Shown: in pieces, positions 36,029 through 44,516 of the stretch
How positions within the stretch are numbered: position 1 is the stretch's first letter
Layout of the letters: every line of letters starts with the position of its first letter
Assembly: GCF_000966265.1 (NCBI RefSeq)
Contig: NZ_LANF01000004.1
Coordinates: 1-64,000 of the forward strand
Length of the DNA stretch: 64,000 bases
Source: Palaeococcus ferrophilus DSM 13482
GTDB taxonomy: Archaea > Methanobacteriota_B > Thermococci > Thermococcales > Thermococcaceae
Direction: 5' to 3'
Notes under the pieces: model-generated
What the model saw: only the letters and a program-made list of their open reading frames with translations
The model's database searches: none
What the model was told of the DNA's origin: nothing
Made by a program: the position numbers and the translations under genes

Positions 36029-36409
36029 TCACCTCCGCATCCCAGATGTCTCGACCATTATGCACCTTCCAAAGCTGTACTCAACCCCTTCTCCATCAAG
36101 CAACCTCGCTATCTCATCGCTCTCCGCTCCGGGCTGGAACCAGAGCCGTTTAAAACCAGCTTCAACGGCTTCCTTTGCCACGTTAAGACCTGCTTTTGGG
36201 GGAACGACAAAGACGATGACATCCACGTCCCCTGGAAGTTCCTTAACATCCCTGTAACACTTGAGGCCTTCAATTTCCTCGTGCTTGGGATTAACGGGCA
36301 GAACCTCGAAGCCCTTTCCCAAAAGATCCCTCAGGATGATATTCCCGTATTTGTCCGGATTCGGACTCGCCCCGACGATGGCTATCTTTCTAACCTCCTT
36401 CACATTCAT
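36029..36409 (-). CDS. CoA-binding domain protein (YccU-like)
   Basis: 126-residue Rossmann-like protein: IAIVGASPNPDKYGNIILRD at the start, VLPVNPKHEEIEGLKCYRDV and LWFQPGAESDEI. This is the CoA_binding family, whose members bind CoA or nucleotides; role unknown. The ATG at 36409 follows GGTGAAG. A minus-strand TATA box ATGTATAAAAG at about 36446-36456 gives a leader of about 15 nt. First gene of a two-gene unit with DUF302. Confidence 0.87.
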   Translation of the reverse strand: MNVKEVRKIAIVGASPNPDKYGNIILRDLLGKGFEVLPVNPKHEEIEGLKCYRDVKELPGDVDVIVFVVPPKAGLNVAKEAVEAGFKRLWFQPGAESDEIARLLDGEGVEYSFGRCIMVETSGMRR

Positions 36410-36470
36410 TTTCTTCACCGAGCTTGAATATGTTTTCACCCTTTTATACATTACTGGGCAAAAGTGGGTA

Positions 36471-36857
36471 TCATTCTTCGACTAAGAAAAGCTCCCCGAG
36501 CCTTTCCGCATCTCCCTCATCAACTAAATATGTTCCGGCGTCCAGAAACAGCAGAACACCCTCTTCTCTGGTGGCCTCCTCCACCATCTCCTGAACCTTT
36601 TTCACCTCAAAGGCTCCCTCAACAACGGCGATAATCTTGCCGTTGTAGAAAACCGCTGTTGTTGGGATTCCCCCTATCCCTACCATCCGGTGGAGCTCTG
36701 AAAAAAGGGCCGAGTTCCTTTCGTTGCCCTCCAGCTCGTAATACACAAGGGCGTCCCCACCGTAGGCTCCCATTATCCTCTCTCGCATCCTCCTGCAAAC
36801 GGGACACCAGTGGGCCCCATACATGTAGAACCTGAGCTTGGAAGGATCGAAATCCAT
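36471..36857 (-). CDS. Thioredoxin-like protein with CPVC motif
   Basis: 128 residues. The redox motif is YGAHWCPVCRRMRERI near residue 18, and the cis-Pro loop is GGIPTTAVFYNGK. A C-terminal extension of about 35 residues (EEGVLLFLDAGTYLVDEGD) is unlike standard thioredoxin. Cytosolic. The ATG at 36857 follows AGGTGG. It lies 44 bp behind the FTR1 iron permease on the same strand and may be cotranscribed. Confidence 0.82.
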   Translation of the reverse strand: MDFDPSKLRFYMYGAHWCPVCRRMRERIMGAYGGDALVYYELEGNERNSALFSELHRMVGIGGIPTTAVFYNGKIIAVVEGAFEVKKVQEMVEEATREEGVLLFLDAGTYLVDEGDAERLGELFLVEE

Positions 36858-36901
36858 ACGCGCCACCTTCTACACCACCACGTGAAAGAAAAGTGAAAAA
36901 A

Positions 36902-37759
36902 TCAGGAAGCGCTTCTGGAGCGAGCCTTCTTTGGCCTCATTGAGGGTTCCTTCCCGTAGGCCCTCAGCACGAGGTAGAGTGCAACTATCAAATATCCGAA
37001 CTGGACTATCACCCTCCCCCACTCCATACTGGTAGAGTAGCCGAAGAGCACCGCAAAGACCGAGCCCACAGCCCCATTGTGGTGCCACAGGCTGTCACTT
37101 GGAATTCCAAGATCGTAGGCGGTCTCCTCAAGCACCCCAAGGCTGAAACCCTCTTCCTCGCCCCACTCTATGAGCTCGTGAGTTCCGTATCCGGCCAAAC
37201 CGGCCGCCACGAATACGAGCAGTATCGAACTGTAGTAGAAGAACTTCCTGAGGTTTATCCTCATGCCGACCCCGTAGATGAGGTACGCCAGCAAGAGGGC
37301 ACCCGCCAGGCCGGCCGCGAGACCAAGGAGCGTTCCGCCGGGGCTCTGAGTCATGAAGGGCGTGAGGAAGAGCACCGTTTCAAGCCCCTCCCTGAAGACG
37401 ACTATAAACGTAAAGCCTATGAGGGCGAGTGGAGCTATCGTCTGGCTGACTTTGCTTTCTATTTCCGCCTTGATGTTCCTTCCCTTGGTCGCCATCCAGT
37501 AGATCATGCTCGTGAGGACTATAACGGCCAGATAAGACGCTATCCCTTCAAAGAGCTCCTTCTCACCTAACCCACCGTAGAACTTCAGTATACCGATTCC
37601 AAGAAGGGCGCTGACACCAATCGAAAGAGCCGTCCCTATCCACACGTCCTTTATCTGCCTCTCCCTCCCGGTTCTGCGCAGGTAAGCGATTATTATGGCC
37701 ACGATTATCGCCGCCTCCAGGGCCTCCCTGAAGGTTATGAGGAAAGCGCCAACGCTCAT
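36902..37759 (-). CDS. FTR1-family iron permease
   Basis: 285 residues with seven likely membrane helices. Both iron-coordinating REXXE motifs are present: FREALEAA in the first helix and FREGLETVLF mid-protein. The family imports Fe(III) or Fe(II). No oxidase or EfeO/B partner is adjacent. The ATG at 37759 follows GGAGGTGAACCC, and a TTAG-N6-CTAA palindrome lies 20 bp upstream of it. Confidence 0.92.
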   Translation of the reverse strand: MSVGAFLITFREALEAAIIVAIIIAYLRRTGRERQIKDVWIGTALSIGVSALLGIGILKFYGGLGEKELFEGIASYLAVIVLTSMIYWMATKGRNIKAEIESKVSQTIAPLALIGFTFIVVFREGLETVLFLTPFMTQSPGGTLLGLAAGLAGALLLAYLIYGVGMRINLRKFFYYSSILLVFVAAGLAGYGTHELIEWGEEEGFSLGVLEETAYDLGIPSDSLWHHNGAVGSVFAVLFGYSTSMEWGRVIVQFGYLIVALYLVLRAYGKEPSMRPKKARSRSAS

Positions 37760-37778
37760 GGGTTCACCTCCAAATTTG

Positions 37779-37792
37779 TTAGGACAGTCTAA
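37779..37792 (-). promoter_or_regulatory. TTAG-N6-CTAA palindrome upstream of FTR1
   Basis: TTAGG-ACAG-TCTAA on the plus strand, 20 bp before the FTR1 start codon. With a TATA-like TCATAAG at about 37806-37813 (minus strand), the transcription start falls in the element. It resembles half-sites of DtxR/IdeR-type iron repressors. Confidence 0.55.
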
Positions 37793-38083
37793 AATTAGTT
37801 GGCCCACTTATGAGTTTTATTTTTGCCAAATTGAAACTTCGAACCGGACTGTGAGAATTTACCAAAATTAACTTGATATGACAGGCGTCAAACCTTTAAG
37901 GTTCGAACATTGGAACGAGTACAAGCGAAATCCGCACTAGATACACGCCTTTGGGAAGTACACAGCCCTGGGCACTTCAATGTGGAATGCGAGGACTCCA
38001 ATAGATTTTCAAACTTGAAAGCAGACCCTTAGAAAAGTCAGGTTTTTGAAATATGAGGACAAAAACGAAAACGGCAGAGGAAA
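37793..38083. other. Intergenic region between FTR1 and peroxiredoxin genes
   Basis: About 290 bp without a supportable gene. It holds the FTR1 promoter (near 37806-37813), a dyad AACCTT-T-AAGGTT at 37891-37903 running into GTTCGAAC, and a minus-strand stretch that reads KSIGVLAFHIEV and onward for about 24 codons before a stop, with no start codon of its own. Base composition is AT-richer than the flanks. It may hold a gene remnant or a small RNA; neither can be supported. Confidence 0.4.
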
Positions 38084-38653
38084 TCAAAGTTTCCCGACAA
38101 GGTCGAGGCTGACCTCCAGAGCCTCCTTACCCGGCTCCCAGCTCGCGGGACAGACCTGGCCGGGGTGCTCGCGGACGTACTTGGAAGCCCTGAGCCTCCT
38201 CAGGATTTCCTTCGCGCTCCTGCCTATGCTGAGGTCGTGCATCTCCATGTGGACAACCTTCCCGTCCGGGTCTATTATGAACGTCGCCCTCCAGGAGACG
38301 CCCTCCTCCTCGATGTAGGTGCCGAAGAGCCTGCTTACCTTCCCGGCTGGATCCGCCAGCATCGGGTACTTTATCTTCCTTATGCCCGGGGATGAATCGT
38401 GCCAGGCCTTGTGAACGTAGGCAGTATCGGTTGAGACGCTTATTATCTCCGCACCTTCCTTCTTGAATTCCTCGTAGTAGTCGGCCAGCTCCTCAAGCTC
38501 CGTGGGGCAGACAAAGGTGAAGTCCGCCGGGTAGAAGGCTAAAACGACCCACTTGCCCCTGTAGTCAGAAAACCTCAGCTTTCCGATGTCGTCCTTCTCC
38601 GGGAAGTAGGCATCGGCCTCAAAGTCCGGAACCACTTCTCCAACCTTGACCAT
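38084..38653 (-). CDS. Peroxiredoxin, AhpC/2-Cys type
   Basis: 189 residues. The peroxidatic Cys49 is in PADFTFVCPTE; the resolving cysteine is probably in HPGQVCPASWEPG near residue 167. DLSIGRSAKEILRRLRA and the long C-terminal arm are typical of AhpC/TSA proteins. It reduces peroxides, recycled by a thioredoxin or disulfide system. GAGGTG precedes the ATG at 38653. The promoter region carries a TTAG-N6-CTAA palindrome 21 bp before the start. Confidence 0.93.
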   Translation of the reverse strand: MVKVGEVVPDFEADAYFPEKDDIGKLRFSDYRGKWVVLAFYPADFTFVCPTELEELADYYEEFKKEGAEIISVSTDTAYVHKAWHDSSPGIRKIKYPMLADPAGKVSRLFGTYIEEEGVSWRATFIIDPDGKVVHMEMHDLSIGRSAKEILRRLRASKYVREHPGQVCPASWEPGKEALEVSLDLVGKL

Positions 38654-38673
38654 GGGTTTCACCTCACATTTTA

Positions 38674-38687
38674 TTAGACCTCCCTAA
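38674..38687 (-). promoter_or_regulatory. TTAG-N6-CTAA palindrome upstream of peroxiredoxin
   Basis: TTAG-ACCTCC-CTAA, 21 bp before the ATG at 38653. It lies between a TATA-like CTTTTTAAATTA (about 38689-38700, minus strand) and the likely transcription start. Confidence 0.55.
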
Positions 38688-38793
38688 TTTAAAAAGGTTG
38701 TTCTAACAAAATGAGAAGTTTTGAATTTAGAATGCTTTCACTTTGAAAGTCAAATTTAAATAACTCACAAGATAAACCTAGTTCGGTGATAAC

Positions 38794-39360
38794 ATGAAGG
38801 TTAAGACAATTCTCGGAACGGCAAGAGAGGGGAGGAAGAGCGAGAGGGTGGCAAGGTATCTAACTAAAAAGGCCTCCGAGCTCGGCTGGGAGGCAGAACT
38901 GATAGACGTCAAGGATTACCCCCTCTGCTACACCCACCGCTGGAAAATAACTCCCGAGATGGAGCGTTATAGAGCAAAAATCTTCGAGGCCGATGCCCTC
39001 ATCATAGTGGCCCCGGAGTACAACGGGAGTTATCCTGGCGAGCTTAAGATACTCCTCGACACGATATTCGATGAGTACGAGGCCCTTCCAGTTGAGATAG
39101 TGGCCGTCTCATCAGTTACCGGGGGAGTAAGGCTCCTCCAGGAGCTTAGATTGGCGGCCGTAAACTACCGCATGCTTCCCGTTGGGCAGGTGCTGTTCTA
39201 CAAAGTTGATGAGCTCTTTGAGGGCGATGAGCTGAGGGACAAGAAGTACAAGGAGAGGGTTGAGAGACTCCTCAAGACTCTCGAGAAGTACGCGAGGGCG
39301 TTGAAGCCGATAAGGGACGAGGTAAGGGAGAGGCTGAAGGAAAAAGAAGAGCACCTTTGA
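38794..39360 (+). CDS. NADPH-dependent FMN reductase-like flavoprotein
   Basis: 188 residues of flavodoxin-like fold: KVKTILGTAREGRKSERVA at the start, the family motif VAPEYNGSYPGELKILLD, and SSVTGGVRLLQELR. It would reduce FMN or a small acceptor with NAD(P)H. The C-terminal 50 residues form a charged helix. A GGTGATAAC site precedes the ATG. It is divergent from the 2-Cys peroxiredoxin across a 140-bp region, so a linked oxidative-stress role is possible. Confidence 0.85.
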   Translation: MKVKTILGTAREGRKSERVARYLTKKASELGWEAELIDVKDYPLCYTHRWKITPEMERYRAKIFEADALIIVAPEYNGSYPGELKILLDTIFDEYEALPVEIVAVSSVTGGVRLLQELRLAAVNYRMLPVGQVLFYKVDELFEGDELRDKKYKERVERLLKTLEKYARALKPIRDEVRERLKEKEEHL

Positions 39361-39429
39361 CGTCTTTTTGATAGATTAGCATTAGCTCCAGAGAATAGAA
39401 GAATAGACAGCAGAAAAGAAAAAGGCCCA

Positions 39430-42400
39430 TCACGGGCCGAATATCTTCTCCACCTCTTCCGCATCGGGAGCGGCGAAGGTCGAGAAGTCTATCTCCGCCT
39501 GGCTGGTTATTATGGTCGTTGACCTTATGTCTATGATGCCGTCAGCGCCGAGGAGCTTGAAGGCTATGACCCTAACCCTCTCGCCGTTCTGCGGGTTCCT
39601 TCCCGTGTAGACCTCCACAAAGGTTCTGTCGAGGTAGTTAACGGCTATCCTGTTCGTGTTTAGCTTTCCTTTCTCTCCACCGATGCCCGGGTCGTCGAGC
39701 GCTATCATGGTGTTGCCCTTTGAGTCCGTTACCGCGTAGACGGTGATTACCGTGTCCTTGTCTCCAAGCTTATCCCACTGGACGGGGACTACCGGGATGA
39801 AGGGCCCGTTTCCAAAGGTTATGTTTATCATCCTGGCCTCTGGAATTTCATCGAAGGGCCATTCTCCGAATTTGTCGTCGAAGATTGCCCTGAGGGGCGG
39901 GCTCGTTGGCGGGAAGTTCCCGCTCTCTTCCCAGTCTTTTGTGCCCGTGTCTGTCCTCTGGGCGTTTTCAAAGGCTCCCTTCAGGAGCTCGCTCACCTTA
40001 GTTGGGGTTTTAGCAGATACCTTCGTAACCTCTCCCTTGACCGTGAGGCTGACGAGCTGTTCGGCCAGCTGTTTAAGGTCCGCCTTCATGGCGAAACCGG
40101 TTATAGTGTACTCTCCGGGCCTGAGGTAGGACTCCTCGAGGGAAGCCGCTTCGATTGTGCTCTCGTTCGAGGGTTGGAGGATTATTGGCATCATGGCGCT
40201 CGTTTGGCCGCAGTCCAGTGTGAACTCGATCTCCTGCTCGGGAATAGGCTGGAGAGGGGCGATGGTGGGGCCATTCAGCGGTCTGTAGCAGAAACCTCCA
40301 CCTAGGGGATCCGTCTCCGCAACCACATCACCAAACCCGCCGATTGGGGGTATGAGATAGGTTCCGTTCTCGTCCGGGTGGATTCTGGCTATTTCTTTGC
40401 CTGTTTCAGGGTCTATGAGGACGAGCGATATCTCCTTGCTCCCACCGATTAGGGTAAGCTCTGTCCCGTTCTCGGGGACGCCGATCTTGACCGCTCCTAT
40501 CTGTCCCGCTCCGACAGTTCTTCCGCCTTCGCGAATTCTCGTTAAGGCACTCCCCGTGCCGGCGTGGTATATCTCAAGGTCTCCCTCGCTGTAGCCCTTA
40601 ACGGCGGCCATTCTTTCAACCATCCCCCTGCGGTCCAACTTCTTCACCTCGCCGTTCGAGACGTAGAAGAACGAACCGTCTTCCCGGTAGAACGGCTCTA
40701 TCGGCTCGCCGGTGGTGGCGTTCTCCCAGTAGGCTGTTTCGACGGCGCTAACTTCCACGAGGGCCCTTAGGTTGAGAACCTCATGGTACTTGAGCTGCGC
40801 CACTTCCTGGAGTATGGCTACCCTGGCCTTGGCGTCATCTTCTTTCTCCACGGCCTTCAGCATGACTGCAGCGCTCTCTTCCCAGCCGCTTATCTCGGGG
40901 CTTTCAAGCCCGAAGTCCAGCTTTTCGAGCTTCTCCTTGGCATCGGCTATCTCTTTGTCGTAGGTATCTATGAGGGCGCTAAGCTCCGCCTCGTCCGCTT
41001 CCCAGTCGTACTGAGGAGGAAGGGGCGTGGGTATCGTGTTGAACGAAGAGGTCTCGCTTATGGGAAGTGAGACAACTCCCAGTTGCCCGTCCTCTATGAA
41101 AGCGGTCGCCCTGAGCCCAACGGTTCCATCGGTGTTTAGAACCTTGAAGGCGATTACCTTGAGCTCCTTGCCTGTCTGAGGGTTCCTGCCGGTGTAGACT
41201 TCGAGGAATACCCTATCGAGGTAATCCGCTGCAAGTCTCCTGGTGCTTGGGGCCATGGATGCAAACCTCGGCTCGACCTCTCCGAGTTCAGCGTCTTTAA
41301 CTCCGGGATCGCCGAGTATCACGGTGGTTCTGCCCTTCGTGTCGGTTATGGCGTAAACAATTACCTCAGAGCCAGCCTCTTTGGCCTTCTCCACCGGAAG
41401 GGGAATGAACGGCCCGTTTCCAAAGGTGATGTTGACAACCCTTGCGTCCGGGAGCTCGCCGAATGGCTTCTCGCCGAACTTGTCCATGAATATTCCGTCG
41501 AGGAGGGGGCTTATGGTACACGAGCAGAGCTCGCTTGGGGTCTGCATCGAGGCCTTCAAGGAAGAGTCCGTTATGGCGCTCTGGAAGGCATCGAGGGCCC
41601 TCTTCGCATCCTTTGCCTCGAAGTGAGTGCTTCCAACTGCCATGTTCAGGTTGACGAGCTGCTCGGCCAGCTGTTTGAGGTCGGCCTTCATTGAAAGTGC
41701 CGTAATTGTGTACTGGCCTGGCATGAGGTAGAGGTCTTCCATCGGGGTGGGGTCATAGGGTCCTGTATCGCTATCGGTCGGCTCAAAGACAAAGGGTGCT
41801 ATCTGCGCGTTCAAATTGCATATCGCCTGGTCTATGTCAAGGGGTTCGTCCTGGACGTCCAGGAGGTCAAGGTAGTTGTTGTCTGGAGGTAGAAGTCTGT
41901 AACAGAAGCCGTCGTCCGCTATTCCAAGGAGGGTAGTGTTTATCGGCGGAACCGTGTAAACTCCACTTTCGTCCGGGGCTACCTGCATAACCGTCTCACC
42001 AGTGCTGGGGTCCACCATCTTTAAAACTCCGAAGCCCCCAGCAGGGGCCTTTATCTTCATGCCGCTCTTGGCGTGGAGCTTTATTGAAGGATAGACCTGG
42101 CCCGCTCCAACCGTCCTTCCGCCCTCACGGATAGCCACCAAAGCGCTTCCGGTGCCGACGTGGTATATCTCAAGGCCCTCTATCTGGTAGCCTTTAACCG
42201 CCATCATCTTCTCGACCATCGCCTCGCGGCCCAGCTTCGATATCTCACCGTTTGAGACGTAGAAAAACTCGCCGCGCATGTTGTAGAAGTCCGTTATCGG
42301 CTCTCCATTGCTGGCGTTCTCCCAGTAGGAGGTTTCAACGGCACCCACTCCTACGAGCGACCTCATGTTCAGGGCCTCGTAGTACTTTAACTCTGCCAAG

Positions 42401-42840
42401 TTCTGAAGGATGTAGACCCTCTTCTCAACGTCGCTCTCGTTGGCGGCCATCTCCGAGAGAACCTGAGCGGATTTCTCCCAGTTCCGGATTTCGAGGCTTT
42501 TAAGCTCAAGGCCGAGCTTTTCAAGTTTTTCCTTCGCGCCGGCTATCTCCTTGTCGTAGAGCTCAATTAACCCATCGAGCTTCTCCTCATCGGCCCCCCA
42601 GTCGGGCTGGAGGTTAGTCTCCGTTGGGGCGTTCGTGGTTGTCTCTTTGGGCGTTGTAGTTGTGGTCTCCTTTGGCGTTGTCGTAGTGGTTGTGGGGTTG
42701 GTGGGCGTTGTCGTGGTTGTTTCTTTGGGAGTCGTGTTCGTTCCTGTTGAGTTTCCCTGGTCAATACACCCTGAAATGAACGCGCCGAGCATCACGACGC
42801 TTAAAAGCAGGGCAAAGCCTGCAAGTTTTTTCGTTTTCAT
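39430..42840 (-). CDS. Large internally duplicated surface lipoprotein
   Basis: 1136 residues. A signal peptide with lipobox FISGC (Cys25) is followed by a Thr/Pro-rich linker (residues about 31-75, ETTTTTP repeats). Then come two tandem copies of a domain of about 500 residues, beginning near residues 80 (DWGADEEKL) and 611 (DWEADEAEL). Both copies contain YDKEIA, AKEKLEKL, FFYVSNGE, GTGSAL, IREGGRTVGAGQ, ITFGNGPFIP and VYTGRNPQ. Each starts with a coiled, charged segment and continues beta-rich. Anchored outside the cell by lipid. I do not recognise the repeated domain. Intact despite its size. Confidence 0.8.
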   Translation of the reverse strand: MKTKKLAGFALLLSVVMLGAFISGCIDQGNSTGTNTTPKETTTTTPTNPTTTTTTPKETTTTTPKETTTNAPTETNLQPDWGADEEKLDGLIELYDKEIAGAKEKLEKLGLELKSLEIRNWEKSAQVLSEMAANESDVEKRVYILQNLAELKYYEALNMRSLVGVGAVETSYWENASNGEPITDFYNMRGEFFYVSNGEISKLGREAMVEKMMAVKGYQIEGLEIYHVGTGSALVAIREGGRTVGAGQVYPSIKLHAKSGMKIKAPAGGFGVLKMVDPSTGETVMQVAPDESGVYTVPPINTTLLGIADDGFCYRLLPPDNNYLDLLDVQDEPLDIDQAICNLNAQIAPFVFEPTDSDTGPYDPTPMEDLYLMPGQYTITALSMKADLKQLAEQLVNLNMAVGSTHFEAKDAKRALDAFQSAITDSSLKASMQTPSELCSCTISPLLDGIFMDKFGEKPFGELPDARVVNITFGNGPFIPLPVEKAKEAGSEVIVYAITDTKGRTTVILGDPGVKDAELGEVEPRFASMAPSTRRLAADYLDRVFLEVYTGRNPQTGKELKVIAFKVLNTDGTVGLRATAFIEDGQLGVVSLPISETSSFNTIPTPLPPQYDWEADEAELSALIDTYDKEIADAKEKLEKLDFGLESPEISGWEESAAVMLKAVEKEDDAKARVAILQEVAQLKYHEVLNLRALVEVSAVETAYWENATTGEPIEPFYREDGSFFYVSNGEVKKLDRRGMVERMAAVKGYSEGDLEIYHAGTGSALTRIREGGRTVGAGQIGAVKIGVPENGTELTLIGGSKEISLVLIDPETGKEIARIHPDENGTYLIPPIGGFGDVVAETDPLGGGFCYRPLNGPTIAPLQPIPEQEIEFTLDCGQTSAMMPIILQPSNESTIEAASLEESYLRPGEYTITGFAMKADLKQLAEQLVSLTVKGEVTKVSAKTPTKVSELLKGAFENAQRTDTGTKDWEESGNFPPTSPPLRAIFDDKFGEWPFDEIPEARMINITFGNGPFIPVVPVQWDKLGDKDTVITVYAVTDSKGNTMIALDDPGIGGEKGKLNTNRIAVNYLDRTFVEVYTGRNPQNGERVRVIAFKLLGADGIIDIRSTTIITSQAEIDFSTFAAPDAEEVEKIFGP

Positions 42841-42966
42841 CGTTAAAACCTTCTTTCAGTCACGAAGCGGCAAAAAATCAAGAAGAAACATCAAGTGACC
42901 TATAGAGATAGTTAGTCGAAGGGGTTATTAACACTATCGGTTGCATATCAAAACGAGTTAAGCATT

Positions 42967-43542
42967 TTAGCTTTCGTTTCTCAGCGCCACTAGGAGCGTG
43001 AAAGCCATTACCAGCGCTATCTCGTAGGTCTCTCCGAGGGCCACTGAGGGCCACTCGATGAAAGTTCCAAACAGGGCAAGCAGAAAGATTAGAATGGATC
43101 CGTATCGGATTTCCCTCCTCTCGCTTCCAGCACCGTAGACCAGTGCCCCGAGGAAGAACTGGACGAAGAAGTAGGTCGAGACGAAAACGTGGGGCCTCGT
43201 TCCCCCGTGGAAAATCCCGATGAGGGCCAGAAATATCGCCGAGATGCTGGCGTAGGCCCCGCCAACCGTCTGAAGCTTATTTTTAGCAGTCAGGATCAGA
43301 TAGAGGGCAAAGGTGAAGACGAAGAAAGACGTAACTATCAGTCCATAGTTGTATATCCACGGTGCAGTTGCCTTCGACGGGTCGCCGAGGTCGCTGAGAG
43401 CATTACTGAAGAAGGAGAACCACCCGTTTCTGCTTATACTCCACGCGACGAAGAGCCAGTAGACTATCCCTGCGGTTATCCCTGCGCACTTCAGCCACGT
43501 TAGGGGTATTCTCTCACCCTGTTTTTCCAAAATAGCCGTCAT
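42967..43542 (-). CDS. DUF998-family membrane protein
   Basis: 191 residues with about six membrane segments (for example GIVYWLFVAWSI, YGLIVTSFFVFTFALYLIL, ISAIFLALIGIF). The motif FFSNALSDLG after the first helix is the DUF998 hallmark, and GIFHGGTRPHVFVSTYFF is typical. Function unknown. It starts inside the end of the CDGSH gene (29-bp overlap); the Shine-Dalgarno is weak, so the start at 43542 is uncertain. Confidence 0.78.
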   Translation of the reverse strand: MTAILEKQGERIPLTWLKCAGITAGIVYWLFVAWSISRNGWFSFFSNALSDLGDPSKATAPWIYNYGLIVTSFFVFTFALYLILTAKNKLQTVGGAYASISAIFLALIGIFHGGTRPHVFVSTYFFVQFFLGALVYGAGSERREIRYGSILIFLLALFGTFIEWPSVALGETYEIALVMAFTLLVALRNES

Positions 43543-44203
43543 CGAACTTCGCCTTGAGGTGGCTGTAGTCGCAGAAGGGCTTGTTCTTTGAGTTGCCACA
43601 CCTGCACAGGGTCATGCGGTTCCGGGCCTCGTAGGTGTAGCCGTCCGCAGACACTACCGGCACCCCTCCGCGCACCCATATGGGGCCACTCACCTTGTAT
43701 TGGGGATCCTCTATCAGGCGGAGGGATGGCTTTAACTCTGGCTCGAGCGGCTTTCCCTCCTTGTCCTGCACCACAAGCCGCCCGGAGGGGCACTTTTGAG
43801 CCTCATCAATCGCTATCCTCATCTTCTCCGGGTCGTCCGACTCTTCCACGAGCTTCCACGTGCCTCCGGCCCTGTAGCAGAAGCGGGCTGCCGCACAGAG
43901 CTCCTTCGCGTCGGTCAGGTCGATTCCGGGCCCCTCGTACCTCCTCGCCATCTCAATGTAGCCAACCCTACGGGCCGTCTCCGTCCCATCAAAGCCTACC
44001 CTCGCGTGGGTGCCATCACAGAAGGGCTTGTTCCCGGAATGCCCGCAGCGGCAGAGGGCGTAGACGCTCCCCACCTCGAACTCGTCCTCCTCGCGCCACT
44101 CGATGGGGTTACCGTCATCGCCGATGATTATGACTGCCCTCGCGAGCGGGAGCCCATAGACCATGTACGGGCCGTCTTTAGAAACAACGATCTTCTTTTC
44201 CAA
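43514..44203 (-). CDS. CDGSH-type iron-sulfur protein with two CDGSH motifs
   Basis: 229 residues. Two 2Fe-2S CDGSH motifs: CRCGHSGNKPFCDGTH near residue 51 and CRCGNSKNKPFCDYSH near residue 201. Between them lies a divergent ferredoxin-like segment (LCAAARFCYRAG to AQKCPSGRLVVQD). The double motif suggests an electron-transfer or cluster-transfer protein. It starts with TTG at 44203 behind GTGGAGGTC. A TATA-like CATAAATACG lies at about 44235-44245, and an 18-bp perfect palindrome lies just upstream of that. Confidence 0.85.
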   Translation of the reverse strand: MEKKIVVSKDGPYMVYGLPLARAVIIIGDDGNPIEWREEDEFEVGSVYALCRCGHSGNKPFCDGTHARVGFDGTETARRVGYIEMARRYEGPGIDLTDAKELCAAARFCYRAGGTWKLVEESDDPEKMRIAIDEAQKCPSGRLVVQDKEGKPLEPELKPSLRLIEDPQYKVSGPIWVRGGVPVVSADGYTYEARNRMTLCRCGNSKNKPFCDYSHLKAKFDDGYFGKTG

Positions 44204-44261
44204 CTCTAGACCTCCACGGAGAGTATGTTCTCATCGTATTTATGTCTTCCGCGCTTTTGGC

Positions 44262-44279
44262 CATTTCTGGCCAGAAATG
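44262..44279. promoter_or_regulatory. 18-bp perfect palindrome between divergent genes
   Basis: CATTTCTGGCCAGAAATG, an uninterrupted palindrome. On the plus strand it runs directly into the TATA box TTTATAGGG of the small membrane-protein gene; on the minus strand it lies about 18 bp upstream of the CDGSH TATA box. An operator for a dimeric regulator is likely. Confidence 0.6.
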
Positions 44280-44318
44280 TTTATAGGGCCTCAGGAAGAG
44301 TTAGAATCAGTGAAAAAT

Positions 44319-44516
44319 ATGATTTTGAAGCTTTCCATCATTGGAGTGGGTATTTCACTGGGCCTGTTCCTCAGGGGGACGACCCTACCCGCCGTAGGCA
44401 TCCTCCTGGCGAGCCTCCTCGGCCTCTACTTTGTCCTGGGTAGCACTGCCCCAAGGACCGAGGTTCCCTGCGATCCGCGCGAGGACATGAGCACATACAA
44501 CCCTAAGCTCCTTTGA
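44319..44516 (+). CDS. Small membrane protein of unknown function
   Basis: 65 residues from ATG 44319, or 68 from GTG 44310, which would be leaderless given the TATA box at about 44279-44287. Two hydrophobic segments are seen: ILKLSIIGVGISLGLFL and AVGILLASLLGLYFVLG. A polar C-terminus (EVPCDPREDMSTYNP) has one Cys. It ends at TGA directly abutting the convergent SDR stop. No family recognised. Confidence 0.6.
   Translation: MILKLSIIGVGISLGLFLRGTTLPAVGILLASLLGLYFVLGSTAPRTEVPCDPREDMSTYNPKLL

Noticed and set aside
37901-37908. GTTCGAAC as a tRNA T-loop (GTTCGAATC-like) signature
   Set aside because: No acceptor, D or anticodon stems could be folded around it on either strand.
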